From: Candidatus Sulfurimonas marisnigri
GTDB taxonomy: Bacteria > Campylobacterota > Campylobacteria > Campylobacterales > Sulfurimonadaceae
NCBI RefSeq assembly: GCF_015265475.1
Contig: NZ_CP054493.1
Location: forward strand, 2,170,001 to 2,234,000
Reading direction: 5' to 3'
DNA: 64,000 bases
Every line of letters begins with the position of its first letter. Position 1 is the stretch's first letter. Made by a program: the position numbers and the translations under genes. The notes under the pieces were generated by a model that was given only the letters and a program-made list of their open reading frames with translations, was not told the DNA's origin and searched no databases. Of the stretch, positions 43,853-55,700 are shown one piece after another.

Positions 43853-44958
43853 ATTTTTATTTTAGCTAAATTTATACATAACTCTCTTAACTGCTCACAA
43901 CTGTTGCCTAATCTTGCGATGACTCTTATTATAGCTTTGTCTACTGTTGGCTGTCTTATACCGCCTACAGCGAATCCTTGGCGTTTTAGCTCATCTCGAA
44001 TTTCTATAACTTTTTTGTTATCATCAATAACAATTGGGACAATAAGAGCCTCTGTTTTTATACCGAGTTCTTTAAAAATTATTTCTTTTCTTTGCTCTAT
44101 TTCACCCTTTAAAAACTCTACATTTTTCAACATATAAATTAGAGCATTATGTGCCAAAAGCGTGTCATAAAGAGATAGAGAAGTTGCATATATAATTGGT
44201 TTTGCACGATTAATTAAATACTCTACAATATGCTCTGATGCCAAAATAAATGCACCAAAACTCCCATAAGCTTTTCCTAGTGTTCCCATCTTTATATAAT
44301 TTTGTTTTATATCCACCCCATAGTAATCAAATGCGCCCATTAGCTTGTCACCTATAACTCCACTACTATGTGCTTCATCTACTATAAGAAGTGCATCATA
44401 TCTGTCAGCTATGGAAAAAATATCTTTATGAACTATGTCTCCATCCATTGAGTATATCCCCTCAACTGCGACTATCTTTCTTTTTGCTACTGAGTGCTTT
44501 AGTAAATCTTCCAACTCATCCATGTTATTGTGAGAAAAAAACTCTACATGTAGATTGTTTAGATTGGAAGCCAACACTCCAGAAGCATGGTATTTCTCAT
44601 CCATAAACAAAGTATCGCCTCTTCTAACCAATGACTCAATCAGAGCTATATTTGCATTAAATCCACTACCTACAATAACTGCATCCTCAAAGCCATTAGC
44701 CTCACACAAAGCAGACTCAAAATTTTTATGAATCTGATGATAGCCATTTACCAAAAGCGATGCTTTGGAACTGTGAAGCGGAAGTTTTGAGAGAGCTTTA
44801 CATGTAGCATTATGTAACTCTAGATTGTGTGCTAAACCAAGATAATCATTTGATGCAAAATCTAAAACAGAGTTATCTACCACTTCTCTGCTTCTATATC
44901 TGCCTGACTTTCTAAGAGCCTTTAGTTCATTATCGTAATACATTATATTATTCCCCAT
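43849..44958 (-). CDS. bioF: 8-amino-7-oxononanoate synthase-like enzyme
   Basis: Alpha-oxoamine synthase fold using PLP: FASNDYLGLAHN, LPLHSSKASLLVNG, SGFNANIALI, DEAHSSGVIG and the PLP Lys in KMGTLGKAYGSFGAF. Length 369 fits BioF; a related KBL/CqsA-type enzyme is possible. No other biotin genes nearby. The ATG at 44958 overlaps the GGDEF stop (TAATG); a second ATG at 44943 is better placed behind GGGGAA. Confidence 0.8.
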   Translation of the reverse strand: MGNNIMYYDNELKALRKSGRYRSREVVDNSVLDFASNDYLGLAHNLELHNATCKALSKLPLHSSKASLLVNGYHQIHKNFESALCEANGFEDAVIVGSGFNANIALIESLVRRGDTLFMDEKYHASGVLASNLNNLHVEFFSHNNMDELEDLLKHSVAKRKIVAVEGIYSMDGDIVHKDIFSIADRYDALLIVDEAHSSGVIGDKLMGAFDYYGVDIKQNYIKMGTLGKAYGSFGAFILASEHIVEYLINRAKPIIYATSLSLYDTLLAHNALIYMLKNVEFLKGEIEQRKEIIFKELGIKTEALIVPIVIDDNKKVIEIRDELKRQGFAVGGIRQPTVDKAIIRVIARLGNSCEQLRELCINLAKIKI

Positions 44959-46769
44959 TAACCAACAACAACCCTGTCTCTGCCTGTCTCTTTTGCTTTG
45001 TAGAGTGCATCATCTACTCTTTTGTATAAAAACTCTGCATCTTCTCCATCAACATACTGTGTAACTCCAAAACTCATTGTAATTGGCAGAATTTTCTCAC
45101 TATTCTTTATCTCTATTCTCAGTTTTTCTGCAATTACCTCTGCATTTTCCTTGCTTGCATGTGGTAAAATTATCATAAACTCTTCACCTCCAATTCTGCA
45201 AAAAATATCAACATTTCTAATAAAAGAAGATATAAGTTTTGAATACTCTACAAGTACATTATCACCGACTATATGCCCATGAATATCATTTACTTTTTTA
45301 AAAAAATCTATATCACACATTATAAGAGATAAAGAGTGTCCATATCTTCTTGACTTGGAAATCTCTTCCTTTAATCGTTGATTGAAATACCTGCGATTTT
45401 TAATCCCAGTCAAAGGATCCGTAACTGTTAAATATTCTAATTCTATTTTATATCTTTCTTGCTCTGTAATATCTGTAAGTACTACACTGTAATGATTCTT
45501 CTCAACTGAAATAAGTGATACAGCTACTGAGAAATAGTACTCTTTTTCATTGTATTTAATTTTTACCTTATTATAGCTAGTAGAATTTTGTTCCAAATAT
45601 TCAACCCAATGCTGACCACTCATATCTTTTTGTACACATCCATCTTCTTTTACAAAAAAATCACATATACAAGCATGCTCCATTTTAAACTCTTTAAGGG
45701 ATTTATATCCATCAAAATATTTAAAGAACACTCTGTTTACATCTATTGTTGTATTTTTGTCATTTATTACAACAATATTAGTGGATGAATCTATAATATT
45801 TTTATAGTATTTCTTTTCTCTTCTATTTCCATAAAAAAGAAAGCTACTCACAATAATTGCAATGCTCATAACAATTATAGTTGTAAAAGTAAACCACTTA
45901 AACATTAAAAAATCTAAATCTAAATTTGAAACATTATTTCTCTTTTTAAACATAATATAATAGCCGAGAGACTCCATATTTAGTGTTTTTAACTCATGTG
46001 AGACCACCAAATAGTCATCTTCTACTTTGTATGAGTTGTTAAAGTAGTTTTGTACACCTTTTTTCTCTAAATATTTTAATATCCCTGAGGGTGCATCAAA
46101 ATTTGCAACATAATATTCACTATTGATAAATGTTGCTGTAAATGGGTATTTTAATTTTTCACTATACCTTTTTTTCAAAACAACAACTGAGTCTGTATCA
46201 AACTTCTTTAGCTGCTTTGAAATAGAGTTGAAATGTGATATCACCTCTATTATTCCAATAAAAACATCATCTTTAAAAAGTGGGATTACTGCTTTTATAC
46301 TAAGGTCATAAAGCCCTGCGCTACAACCATATGACGGTTTTTTTGATTTTGAAACGCTTACCAAATCCGGTCTTAGGCCAGCAATATTCTCATGTTTTAT
46401 ATTGCTCCAGCTTTTATAGATAGAGTTTAAATCCTTGTCAATAATATGCACCCATATGTTTTTATATTGTGTATATTCTCTATAATCAGAAATTAGTTTT
46501 TTATAATAATCATTATCTATATTGTTGCTAAAAACATCCTGAACTAATTTTTTATCATTTGCCAAACTAATTGCCATCGCTAAAGTCGCCTTTTGCTTGG
46601 CTAAAATCATAGCCCCAACTTCTTCTTGCATCTCACTGGCTAATAATTTATATTTAATATTTTGCAGGCTATCTTTTTTTTCTTCAAGAAAACCAGTGTA
46701 TGAGAAAGCAATAAGTACTAAAAGTATAAAACCAACAAGTTGATATAAGTATAGCCGATAATGTTTCAA
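44958..46769 (-). CDS. Diguanylate cyclase with periplasmic sensor and PAS domain
   Basis: Two membrane helices (about 7-26 and 292-314) enclose a large periplasmic CACHE-like sensor containing YGCSAGLYDLSIKAVIPLF. A cytoplasmic PAS domain (about 325-440; VINDKNTTIDVNRVFF) has a Cys pair ACIC. The C-terminal GGDEF domain has the active GGEEF near residue 526 and the I-site RNVD. Makes c-di-GMP in answer to a small ligand; ligand unknown. Confidence 0.85.
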   Translation of the reverse strand: MKHYRLYLYQLVGFILLVLIAFSYTGFLEEKKDSLQNIKYKLLASEMQEEVGAMILAKQKATLAMAISLANDKKLVQDVFSNNIDNDYYKKLISDYREYTQYKNIWVHIIDKDLNSIYKSWSNIKHENIAGLRPDLVSVSKSKKPSYGCSAGLYDLSIKAVIPLFKDDVFIGIIEVISHFNSISKQLKKFDTDSVVVLKKRYSEKLKYPFTATFINSEYYVANFDAPSGILKYLEKKGVQNYFNNSYKVEDDYLVVSHELKTLNMESLGYYIMFKKRNNVSNLDLDFLMFKWFTFTTIIVMSIAIIVSSFLFYGNRREKKYYKNIIDSSTNIVVINDKNTTIDVNRVFFKYFDGYKSLKEFKMEHACICDFFVKEDGCVQKDMSGQHWVEYLEQNSTSYNKVKIKYNEKEYYFSVAVSLISVEKNHYSVVLTDITEQERYKIELEYLTVTDPLTGIKNRRYFNQRLKEEISKSRRYGHSLSLIMCDIDFFKKVNDIHGHIVGDNVLVEYSKLISSFIRNVDIFCRIGGEEFMIILPHASKENAEVIAEKLRIEIKNSEKILPITMSFGVTQYVDGEDAEFLYKRVDDALYKAKETGRDRVVVG

Positions 46770-46817
46770 TCTAAATGTCCTTTTATTTACACCATTTTAT
46801 CACTAAATATGTTGAAT

Positions 46818-47363
46818 TTAAATAAAAATTTTTAATAACTCTGTATTCAAACCCATTGCTGTGCTCTCATATCCCCTAATTTCTGTTATATAAGCTTTAC
46901 AAAACCCCTCTACCATACAAGCCCCTGCTTTTCCTTGCCAATCCCCACATCTAAGATAATTTTCTAAATCTTCAAGATTAAACTCACTGAAAATATAATC
47001 AGTAGATGAGATGTCGACTATTTTAATGTTTGGCGCTTGGTAAATCATACATGTAATAATGCTTGTAATATTTCCGCTTAGTGTCATCAGTATATTTCTG
47101 GCATCATCAACACATTTCGCTTTTCTAAGTATTTGCCCCTGAGAACTGACTACAGTGTCAGCTACTAAAAGCGGGTAATCATTGTATCCGAAAGATTTGA
47201 GGTTTGCTTCATATTTTCCAAGTGTAGCGAGGTAAACGAAGTTTTTAGGTGATGAGGCAATAATACTATCTTCATCAAAATCAACACTTTGCTGAATAAA
47301 CTCAATTCCAGCTTCTGTTAAAAGCTGGGCACGTGTAGATGAAGATGAAGCAAGTCTTATCAT
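46818..47363 (-). CDS. maf: Maf-like nucleoside triphosphate pyrophosphatase
   Basis: IRLASSSSTRAQLL at the N-terminus, VADTVVS and the KCVDDARNILMTLSG segment are Maf signatures. Such enzymes cleave non-canonical or m7GTP/dTTP nucleotides; the subfamily cannot be set here. 181 residues. Overlaps the CopD-like gene by one base. Confidence 0.85.
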   Translation of the reverse strand: MIRLASSSSTRAQLLTEAGIEFIQQSVDFDEDSIIASSPKNFVYLATLGKYEANLKSFGYNDYPLLVADTVVSSQGQILRKAKCVDDARNILMTLSGNITSIITCMIYQAPNIKIVDISSTDYIFSEFNLEDLENYLRCGDWQGKAGACMVEGFCKAYITEIRGYESTAMGLNTELLKIFI

Positions 47364-47845
47364 TATAAAGAGCTTGAGAAATAAGTTCCTATCAATATCG
47401 CAATAACACCAAGTACAATATTTAGAGGCACCATAAATTTTCCAATAAGTCCAAGCTGATTTTTAGCACCTACAAAGTCTCCGCTGTTCAATAGTTTCTC
47501 AGCCTTGTTTCTTCTAAGCATCATAACCATCAGGTTTATAAACATAACACTCCATATAGTCTCTTTAATGTAGACTAATGGGCTAAATGCTGATGCGGAG
47601 AGTCCATAACCTTTAATCATAAAAATCGCAGTAATCATTAAGATAATTACAAAAGGTAAAACTATACTAAAGAGTCTTTTAAGAGCATGAGAAATTCTCT
47701 CTAATCTTTTTTGAGGTGATTCAATCTCTAAAAATGATTGATGAGCAGCATAACGCATAGCTATCATACCGCCAACCCACACAACCGCACTTATTACATG
47801 TAAAAAAACTATAATAACTTTATACTCTAAAAATATATCTTGCAT
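47363..47845 (-). CDS. CopD-like four-helix membrane protein
   Basis: 160 residues with four hydrophobic helices. The first carries HVISAVVWVGGM, the His-x-Trp-Gly-Gly pattern of CopD and HemJ-like proteins, which often bind haem or copper. Function not established. It shares one base with the alaS stop and one with the maf start, so it belongs to the alaS-X-maf transcript. Confidence 0.65.
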   Translation of the reverse strand: MQDIFLEYKVIIVFLHVISAVVWVGGMIAMRYAAHQSFLEIESPQKRLERISHALKRLFSIVLPFVIILMITAIFMIKGYGLSASAFSPLVYIKETIWSVMFINLMVMMLRRNKAEKLLNSGDFVGAKNQLGLIGKFMVPLNIVLGVIAILIGTYFSSSL

Positions 47846-50394
47846 TATGACAGAACCTCCGCAATAAATTTTAATGCCTCTTCTTTAGCTTCTGCCAATT
47901 TTGTTGCATCTTTTCCACCGGCTTGTGCAAAGTCAGGACGACCTCCGCCTCCGCCACCAAGTATTGGAGCAATTTTTTTAATCCAATCACCAGCTTTAGC
48001 ATTTGCATCTTTAACACCAGCAGCAATAAGTACTTTATCACCTTTTACTTGAAAAAGCATTGCGCAAAGTTTTTCATTTTGGTTTTTAAGCTCATCAATT
48101 TTTTCTTTTATATCTCCGCTCAGTAACTCTTCAACAACAACTGTAACACCATTTATATCAGTTGTTCTCATCTCAACTTTAGCACTATTTTGCGCATCTT
48201 GCAATTCGTTCTTTAGCTCAGTAATATTTGATTTAAGCCTTGCAATACCAGAAATAATATCTAAGTTTTTAACTTCGGCTTGAACCTCTTTTAAAAGAGC
48301 TCTTTGCTGCGTAAAGTATTGAAAAGCTGCATTTCCACAAACAGCCTCTATACGACGAACACCTGCAGAGACTCCACTCTCTTTTGTAATAATAAACGAG
48401 CCTATGTTTGCAGAATTATCTACATGTACTCCACCGCAAAACTCTACACTTGCATTGCCAAAACTAACAACGCGAACTTCATCACCGTATTTCTCTCCAA
48501 ACTGAGCTTTTGCACCAGACTTTTTAGCATCTTCAATACCCATAACTTCTGTTTTGCCAGTTATTCCACGAAGAACATCATTGTTTACTCTTTTCTCTAT
48601 TTCAGCTATCTCTACGTTAGTTAACGCTTTTGGATGTGAGAAATCGAATCTTAGCTTATCTGCGTCTACAAGTGAGCCTGCTTGTGAAATATGATCTCCT
48701 AAAACATCATATAAAGTTGCATGAAGAAGGTGTGTAGCGGAGTGATGTTTGATAATTTCTGCTCTGCTTATATCTACATGTGAGTCTACAATATCACCAA
48801 CTTTTAACTCATTTTCTACAGAGATTTGTGACATATTTAGTCCAAAGAACTTTTTCGTATCAAGAACTTTTGCAAAATTGACAAGCTCTCCCATATCACC
48901 AGTTTGTCCACCACTCTCAGCATAAAAAGGTGTAACATCTAAAAGAACCCAGCCTTTAGAACCTACACTTAACTTTTCTACATGTTTAAATTTATCATCT
49001 AAAAGCGCTAAAACTTCCCCTGAGTGTTGTAAAAACTCATATCCGATAAAAGTGTTTTCATTAAACTTCTCTAAAAGTTCTTTGAAATCTCCATGAACTG
49101 CATCATCTCCGCTACCCTTCCAGGCAGCTTTTGCACGAGTTCTTTGCTCAAGCATCAACTCTTCAAACTTAGCAGAATCAAGTTTTAAATTTTTCTCTTT
49201 AAGCATATCTTCTGTTAGGTCAAGCGGGAATCCAAAAGTGTCATAAAGTTTAAAAGCAACCTCTCCGCTAAAGACACCCTTTGTATTTTCAAGTTCAGCA
49301 TTAAAGAGTTCGATTCCAGACTCAATTGTTTTGAAAAATCTAGCCTCTTCTAATTCTATCTGCTCTTTTACGGCAGGAGCTTTAGGAGATAAATAATCAT
49401 ACTCTGCTCCCATAATCTCTACCACATCATCAACCAGTTTATACATAAACGGCTCTCTAAAACCAAGCAAATAACCGTGTCTTACAGCACGACGAAGAAT
49501 ACGACGAAGAACATAGCCACGCCCTTCGTTTGAAAAGTTTATACCTTGAGCCAAAAGAAATAGTGCAGTTCTTATATGGTCTGCTATTACGCGGTAAGAA
49601 GCACCAGTAGCATACTCATACTCTTTGCCTATTAGTCTTTCTACATGTAGAATAATTGGCATAAAAAGTGATGAGTCATAATTGCTTTGTTTCCCCTCTG
49701 CAATTGCGACAACACGCTCAAGACCCATACCCGTATCTATCGATGGTTTTGGAAGTGGCGTCATAGTCCCATCGGCACTTTTTTCATACTGCATGAAAAC
49801 AAGATTCCAAATCTCTAAAAATCTATCTCCCTCACCGCCCATATAATCCTCTGGGCCACTAAAGCTTTCTGCGCCTTGGTCAAAAAAGATTTCACTACAA
49901 GGTCCACATGGTCCTGTATCTCCCATCTGCCAGAAGTTATCAGCATCACCAAGTCTCATAATTCTATCTTTATGAACATGCTTCTGCCAAAGGAGTTCAG
50001 CTTCATCATCGCTCTCATGGACAGTAACCCAGAGCTTCTCAACAGGGAATTTTAAAACTTCAGTTATAAATTCCCAAGCATAATCAATGGCATCTTCTTT
50101 GAAGTAGTTACCAAAACTAAAGTTACCGAGCATCTCAAAAAACGTGTGGTGACGGGCTGTGTGTCCAACATTTTCCAAATCGTTGTGTTTACCGCCTGCA
50201 CGGATACATGTTTGACAAGAAGTAGCTCTAGGGTTTTGTGGAACCGGTATTTCACCTGTAAAAATAGATTTAAAGGGCACCATACCTGCATTGTTAAAAA
50301 GAAGTGTTGCGTCATCTGGTACAAGCGGAGAGCTTGCTACTCTATCGTGATTTTTTTCTTCAAAAAATTTTAAAAATTCTTCTCTAATATTCAT
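47845..50394 (-). CDS. alaS: Alanyl-tRNA synthetase
   Basis: Charges tRNA-Ala. Class II catalytic core: [47 protein letters not shown]. Editing domain: [12 protein letters not shown] and CGGVHVDN. The C-terminal domain has the Gly-rich [15 protein letters not shown]. 849 residues, typical. Confidence 0.95.
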   Translation of the reverse strand: MNIREEFLKFFEEKNHDRVASSPLVPDDATLLFNNAGMVPFKSIFTGEIPVPQNPRATSCQTCIRAGGKHNDLENVGHTARHHTFFEMLGNFSFGNYFKEDAIDYAWEFITEVLKFPVEKLWVTVHESDDEAELLWQKHVHKDRIMRLGDADNFWQMGDTGPCGPCSEIFFDQGAESFSGPEDYMGGEGDRFLEIWNLVFMQYEKSADGTMTPLPKPSIDTGMGLERVVAIAEGKQSNYDSSLFMPIILHVERLIGKEYEYATGASYRVIADHIRTALFLLAQGINFSNEGRGYVLRRILRRAVRHGYLLGFREPFMYKLVDDVVEIMGAEYDYLSPKAPAVKEQIELEEARFFKTIESGIELFNAELENTKGVFSGEVAFKLYDTFGFPLDLTEDMLKEKNLKLDSAKFEELMLEQRTRAKAAWKGSGDDAVHGDFKELLEKFNENTFIGYEFLQHSGEVLALLDDKFKHVEKLSVGSKGWVLLDVTPFYAESGGQTGDMGELVNFAKVLDTKKFFGLNMSQISVENELKVGDIVDSHVDISRAEIIKHHSATHLLHATLYDVLGDHISQAGSLVDADKLRFDFSHPKALTNVEIAEIEKRVNNDVLRGITGKTEVMGIEDAKKSGAKAQFGEKYGDEVRVVSFGNASVEFCGGVHVDNSANIGSFIITKESGVSAGVRRIEAVCGNAAFQYFTQQRALLKEVQAEVKNLDIISGIARLKSNITELKNELQDAQNSAKVEMRTTDINGVTVVVEELLSGDIKEKIDELKNQNEKLCAMLFQVKGDKVLIAAGVKDANAKAGDWIKKIAPILGGGGGGRPDFAQAGGKDATKLAEAKEEALKFIAEVLS

Positions 50395-50422
50395 AAATAA
50401 TTCTCTCGTATAAAATTACGCG

Positions 50423-50428
50423 ATTATA
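50423..50428 (-). promoter_or_regulatory. -10 element of alaS
   Basis: Leftward TATAAT, 29 bases before the alaS ATG. The intergenic region to the divergent Sel1 gene (50395-50548) also has TTGACT near 50500 but no matching -10 for the right-hand gene that I can defend. Confidence 0.45.
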
Positions 50429-50548
50429 CCTAAAAATTGTACTAAAGAAGATAAAAATACCTGCCTATTTAAGTAAAAAATTTGATAAGTGTAGCTATAA
50501 TTATTGACTTTCAATAATGGTAAATTAAAACAAAAATCGGAGATAATC

Positions 50549-51280
50549 TTGAAGAAATTAATATTGGCTACTGCTTTACAATTATCTTTAGCAACAACTG
50601 TAGTATTAGCAGCACAGCAAACGAATATGAATAACAGAGCGTTTATGTCGGTAAAAGTAAAAGCTGACAAAGGGGAGGCAAATAGTCAATTTGCTTTGGG
50701 TGGCATGTATTTTCAGGGTATTTCAATAGAAAAAGACCATGCTATGGCAGCATCTTTATATCGAAAAGCTGCAATACAAGGGCATGAAAAAGCTATGTTT
50801 AACCTTGCTATGATGTACAAAAAGGGAGATGGCGTAAAACAGGATATGAATGAAGCAATTTCTTTATTTGGTCAAGGGGCTGAAAAAGGGGACCAAAAGT
50901 CTGCCATTCACCTTGCTGAGATATACTACAAAGGTGATGGTGTAAAAAAAGATTTGGGTAAGGCTTTTGAATTATATAAACAAGTTGCAGATAAAAAATA
51001 CCCTATAGCGCAATATCAAGTTGGTTTGATGTACAAAGCTGGCGAAGGTACAAAAATGGATTTATCCAAAGCCATCCTTTACCTAAACAAAGCATCTATG
51101 CAAAACAGCGAAGCAGCGCAATACGTACTTGGTAAGATGTATTACGATGGTGATGGAGTAAAACAAAACAAAAAAGAGGCTGAGGGTCTTCTAAAAAAGG
51201 CTTACTTAAATGGAAAACATGAAGCTAAAGCAATTTTAGATAAAGAAAATTGGATACCAGAACAAAATAAACAAAATTAA
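50549..51280 (+). CDS. Secreted Sel1-repeat protein
   Basis: A signal peptide (MKKLILATAL..VVLAA) precedes five to six Sel1/TPR-like repeats of 36 residues; GEANSQFALGGMYFQG, GHEKAMFNLAMMYKKGDG and SEAAQYVLGKMYYDGDG show the repeat. Such repeats scaffold protein-protein contacts. Cysteines, found in many Helicobacter Sel1 proteins, are absent here. The start is TTG at 50549 behind GGAG; the longer frame to 50504 lacks a signal peptide context. Pairs with the lipoprotein gene 9 bases downstream. Confidence 0.75.
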   Translation: MKKLILATALQLSLATTVVLAAQQTNMNNRAFMSVKVKADKGEANSQFALGGMYFQGISIEKDHAMAASLYRKAAIQGHEKAMFNLAMMYKKGDGVKQDMNEAISLFGQGAEKGDQKSAIHLAEIYYKGDGVKKDLGKAFELYKQVADKKYPIAQYQVGLMYKAGEGTKMDLSKAILYLNKASMQNSEAAQYVLGKMYYDGDGVKQNKKEAEGLLKKAYLNGKHEAKAILDKENWIPEQNKQN

Positions 51281-51289
51281 AGGAAATTT

Positions 51290-52129
51290 ATGAAAAAAAT
51301 ATCTATTGCATTAAGCGTTGCTACACTTCTAATAGTAGGTTGTAGCGATAAGCCAAAAGAGCAAGAAAAAAGTACAAAAGCAGAGATTACTAAAGCAGCT
51401 GTAGAGCCTCAATCAATTTATGGAGCTTCTCCTCAAAAACAAGATACGCCAAACGACAATGAGCTTAAACTTGATGCTCCTCATGTTGGTAAAGTGTTAG
51501 AAACTGTAAATGGTGGTGGTTATACATACGCTAAAGTTGAAGAAGAAGGCAATGTATACTGGATAGCCGGTCCTCAGACAGAAGTAACAGTAGGAAGTAA
51601 AATCTCTTTTCTTGAGCAAATGGTTATGAATGATTTTTCAAGCAAAGCATTAAATAAAACATTTGAGACTCTTGTATTTGTTAGTGCTATTGTATCAACT
51701 GACAAATCAGCTAAGAGTGGTTCTGTAGTAACTACGGCTGCTAAACATACAGATGGAACACATATTGATTGCAACCACGAAGATGAACTTAAACAAACTC
51801 CATCAGCAATCAAGGTATCTAAAAATCCGAATGGGTACAGTGTTGAAGATTTATATACAAAAAAAGCAGAACTTGCTGCTAAAAGTGTAAAAGTTAATGC
51901 TCAAGTAGTTAAGGTGTCAAAAGCAATTATGGGTAAAGATTGGGTTCACTTACAAGATGGTTCTGGTTCCAATGGAACTAATGACATTATAGCTACTTCG
52001 AAAAATTCAACTGTAAAAGTTGGAGATGTAGTTACTACTGAGGGAATAATAAAAACTAAAGTTGATCTTGGTTATGGTTATAAATTTGACGTAATCATCG
52101 AAGAGGCTAAATTTACTGCTATTAAGTAG
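51290..52129 (+). CDS. NrfJ-like OB-fold lipoprotein
   Basis: The lipobox LLIVGC (Cys at about residue 18) marks a lipoprotein. Two similar beta domains follow: GKVLETVNGGGYTYAKVE..YWIAGP and VNAQVVKVSKAIMGKDWVHLQDGSG..VKVGDVVTTEG, both like the OB-type domain named NrfJ. A His/Cys string (HTDGTHIDCNHEDE) in the linker could bind metal. Members occur near nrf nitrite reductase genes, but none is here. Terminated by the hairpin at 52154. Confidence 0.65.
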   Translation: MKKISIALSVATLLIVGCSDKPKEQEKSTKAEITKAAVEPQSIYGASPQKQDTPNDNELKLDAPHVGKVLETVNGGGYTYAKVEEEGNVYWIAGPQTEVTVGSKISFLEQMVMNDFSSKALNKTFETLVFVSAIVSTDKSAKSGSVVTTAAKHTDGTHIDCNHEDELKQTPSAIKVSKNPNGYSVEDLYTKKAELAAKSVKVNAQVVKVSKAIMGKDWVHLQDGSGSNGTNDIIATSKNSTVKVGDVVTTEGIIKTKVDLGYGYKFDVIIEEAKFTAIK

Positions 52130-52153
52130 TATTTATAATAGTAACTAAACTAT

Positions 52154-52176
52154 AGAGCATCCTTAAAAGATGCTCT
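52154..52176. terminator. Bidirectional terminator
   Basis: AGAGCATC-CTTAAAA-GATGCTCT, then AAAAACTTC on the plus side. Lies between converging genes. Confidence 0.7.
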
Positions 52177-52188
52177 AAAAACTTCTAA

Positions 52189-52773
52189 CTATTTATTAGG
52201 AAAATCCTTAAATAACTTTTCAATAACCTTATTTATATAAGCGCTCATCTCTTCTTGTGTATATTCTGCAGATATTTCGTCTTTAGCTATACCCTGCCAA
52301 ACAACTTCCTGCTTTTTAACATCAAAAACTTCTATAATTAGTTTTCCCTCGTCATACTCATAAGTATTAGTAGTGACTCTCATATCTCTCTCATACGGGT
52401 AATAGCTACGATTAACATCTATAAAAGGCGAGTTGTTGTTCCAATAACCATCATAAAATCTAGGTCTTATACTCATATTTTCATAATTAGTCTCAACTTG
52501 ACTCTTAGTTTGAACATCAAGATGTACTGTAAAATAAAAGTCTGCATTACTTTTCTCTACACTTGTGTAACCTTTTTGAATTATATAGCTCTTAAGAGCT
52601 TTACTTATACGACTTCTAGCCAAATCTCTGTTATCGCTTTTCTTGGCATAAACAACTGAAAAGTTTGAGTTTGATTTAAAGTCATACTTCGGGTCATAAT
52701 CAACTTGAACCTGAAGTGTAGAACACCCAATCATAAAAATAGATACAACGACTCCAAACAACAAGTTTCTCAT
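52189..52773 (-). CDS. DUF4136 lipoprotein
   Basis: The lipobox FMIGC anchors a 194-residue protein with the DUF4136 layout: VQVDYDPKYDFKSNSNFSVV near the N-terminus, the middle SNADFYFTVHLDVQTK and the C-terminal EYDEGKLIIEVFDVKKQEVVWQG. Function unknown. It is 13 bases downstream of the giant CcsBA gene on the same strand. Confidence 0.75.
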   Translation of the reverse strand: MRNLLFGVVVSIFMIGCSTLQVQVDYDPKYDFKSNSNFSVVYAKKSDNRDLARSRISKALKSYIIQKGYTSVEKSNADFYFTVHLDVQTKSQVETNYENMSIRPRFYDGYWNNNSPFIDVNRSYYPYERDMRVTTNTYEYDEGKLIIEVFDVKKQEVVWQGIAKDEISAEYTQEEMSAYINKVIEKLFKDFPNK

Positions 52774-52786
52774 AAACTCCCCTTTT

Positions 52787-55700
52787 TTACTGTTTTATAG
52801 GTTTTATATTCACTAACTTATTACGGTTAAACCATGCACTGACAATTAGTATAATTATAACAGATATCACATAATATATCCACTCAGGTACAGGAACAGG
52901 ATCACCAGCAGCATATGAGTGCAATCCAGACAAGTAGTAGTTAACACCAAAGTATGTCATTATAACAGAAGAGTAAGCAACTACTGAAACAGCATTAAAT
53001 GTAAAGTTTGATTTCAGTGCCGGTACAAAACGCATATGTATTACAAATACGTAGACTAAAATAGTTACCAGTGCCCAAGTCTCTTTTGGATCCCATCCCC
53101 AGTAGCGACCCCAAGACTCATTAGCCCAAACACCGCCTAAAAAATTTCCAACTGTAAGAAGTGAAAGTCCAACAATCATAGACATCTCACTAATACGCGT
53201 TGCTTCGAGTATATTTACACTGATTTGCTCACGCTTATCTTTATTAGAGAGCATTATGTAAAATATCAGTGTCACAAAACCAAGGAGTGTACTTAGCCCA
53301 AGAAAACCGTAACTTGCCGTAATAATAGAAACATGGATTGTCAGCCAGTATGACTTAAGGACAGGAACCATTGTTGTTATCTGTGGATTTAGCCAGCTTA
53401 GATGCGCTACAAATAGAGTTATACCTGAAAAAATACCAGTAGTTGCAACTGCCAACTCTGATGAACGTGCAAACAATATTCCAGCAAGAATGATAGTCCA
53501 CGAAATATAAAGCATTGCCTCGTATCCATTACTCCATGGAGCATGACCCGCGATATACCATCTTAGACCCAAGTTCATAGTATGAACAACAAACGCAACA
53601 ACAAAAACTGCTAAAACAATACGTGTAACTACTTCTATATTTATATTTGGCTTTGCAAGGCGGACAAATATCAGCACCAAGAGAACTAAACCTGCAATAA
53701 GGTAGATTGGATACAGTTTATCAAAAACATTCATCTTATTGTAAAGAAGTTCTGCTTCTATCAACATAGGATCTGGGATGATTGAAGGAGAGTACTTTTT
53801 CTGATACTCTTTAATATCATCTATAGCCTTATTTGCTTCTTCCCATGTGCCTCTGTTTATGCCATTTACCAAGCCCATAGAGTTATTTCTAAGCAGAGAC
53901 AGAACCTCTTTTGAAGCTTCTGGCGGAAAACTTTGAAGGGCCTCTTCTGGGTAGTACCATTTATTGTTTACATCGCCTTCAAGAGGGAAAACAGTCATAA
54001 AACGACCTGAGTAAATCATATAAGCTACATTTACTCTCTCATCAACTTTTATAAGCTCTTTATCAAACATATCCCTAGTTGCTGAACGCTTACGAAGAGC
54101 CTGTTCTGCAAGTTCACCTAACTTATATTGACCATTTCTATCAAAAGCATCTCTGTATGCAAATCTTTTTTTAGACTCATCAATACCAAGCAGTTTTTGA
54201 ACTTTCGGGTGTGCTACCTTAATCATATCAATCTGTTTCCAAACATCTGGGTTAGATGCCATACCTAGCAGTATTTGATTATGAGAAAGTCCAAACATAC
54301 TGTCTTTAGCAGATATTTTATTAAGCAGTTCAGTTGCAAAAGAGTCAAGTGGCTTGATTCTACCATCACGACTTTGAACCAGCAAAGTCCCATAGTGATC
54401 TGCATGTCCTGCATCAATATTTTTAACCTTCTCAATTAGTTCAGATGATGCTACAAGTGGCTGTGTACTAAAGAGTGCAAAAAGCATTAACAATGAAGCA
54501 GTCACTCCTGCTTTGTACTCATATTTACTTCGAGCAAGTTTTCCAAAACGACCATTTGGATTAAAAAAATTAAGAAACAGACCAATTGCTAAAAGTGTGT
54601 AGCCCAAATAAGTTGGCCACTTCCCAGGGTCATGATTTACAGACAAGATTGTCCCTTTTTCATCTTTATCATATGATGATTGAAAAAATAGATAACCGCC
54701 ATAATCAAGAACATTATTCATGTAAATTCTGTGCTCCTGCTTAACAAGGTTTTTCTTATCTATTAAAGTTACATGACTCTCATACGATGAAGGACTCATT
54801 GAACCTGGATATTTTATCAGCTTAAAATCTCTAAGTCTAAGAGAGAATGGTAACTCGATAATCTTTGAACCCCACTCTAATGCTATTTCAGTATCAGCTA
54901 TCTTGATATTTTCAGTATAACCTTTATATCGCTTTCCACTCCCCATAAGGGCAACTTCTTTATGCGTTCCGTCATACTCAACATCTACAACCAAAGCAGA
55001 TAGTGATGCAAATTTCATATTCATCTTTGCTGTCGACTTATATGTAGCTTCATCAACTACAGTTACTTTGCCCTTAGCTAAAACCGCTTTAGAGACTAAC
55101 TGAATACCATTAATGTTATAAAGTTTTTTCGCCTCAAAAGGGTACTCTCTGCCAACGTCATAAAGACCTTCTGAGCGGTCTGCCATCTTCATCCAGTTTA
55201 TTTGCACATTTGAGACAAAAGATATTTTATCACCATTACTAATAAGACGAACTATAGGCTTGGGAACTCCTTCTGGCTCTTTATCAAAATAAACAGCCAA
55301 TGGACCTAAGTCTATAAAATCACCACTTTTCAAGAAAAATTTCTCAGGACCTTGCGGTGTTGTAATAACAAAAGAGACTATTGGTACTCCACTTGGGTCT
55401 TCAACAGCAGTTTTTACAGCTTTATCTATAAACTTCTTATATTTAACTGTAATATCTTTACCATCAACATCTAGAGTTGTTTTAAATTCTCTGCCTCCAA
55501 GAGCAGAGATATAAACAATATCCTCTTCATAGTATTTCGTATTATTTTTATTTGCACTAACCTGTAAAAAAGCGTCAGAAGACAACATACGATGTTCAGT
55601 TGATCCCTCTCTTATATTCATAACACCCTCATACCCATAGTAACGAGTGATGCCTGAGCCTAGTAAAACAAATAAAAAGGCAATATGAAATATGAAGGTA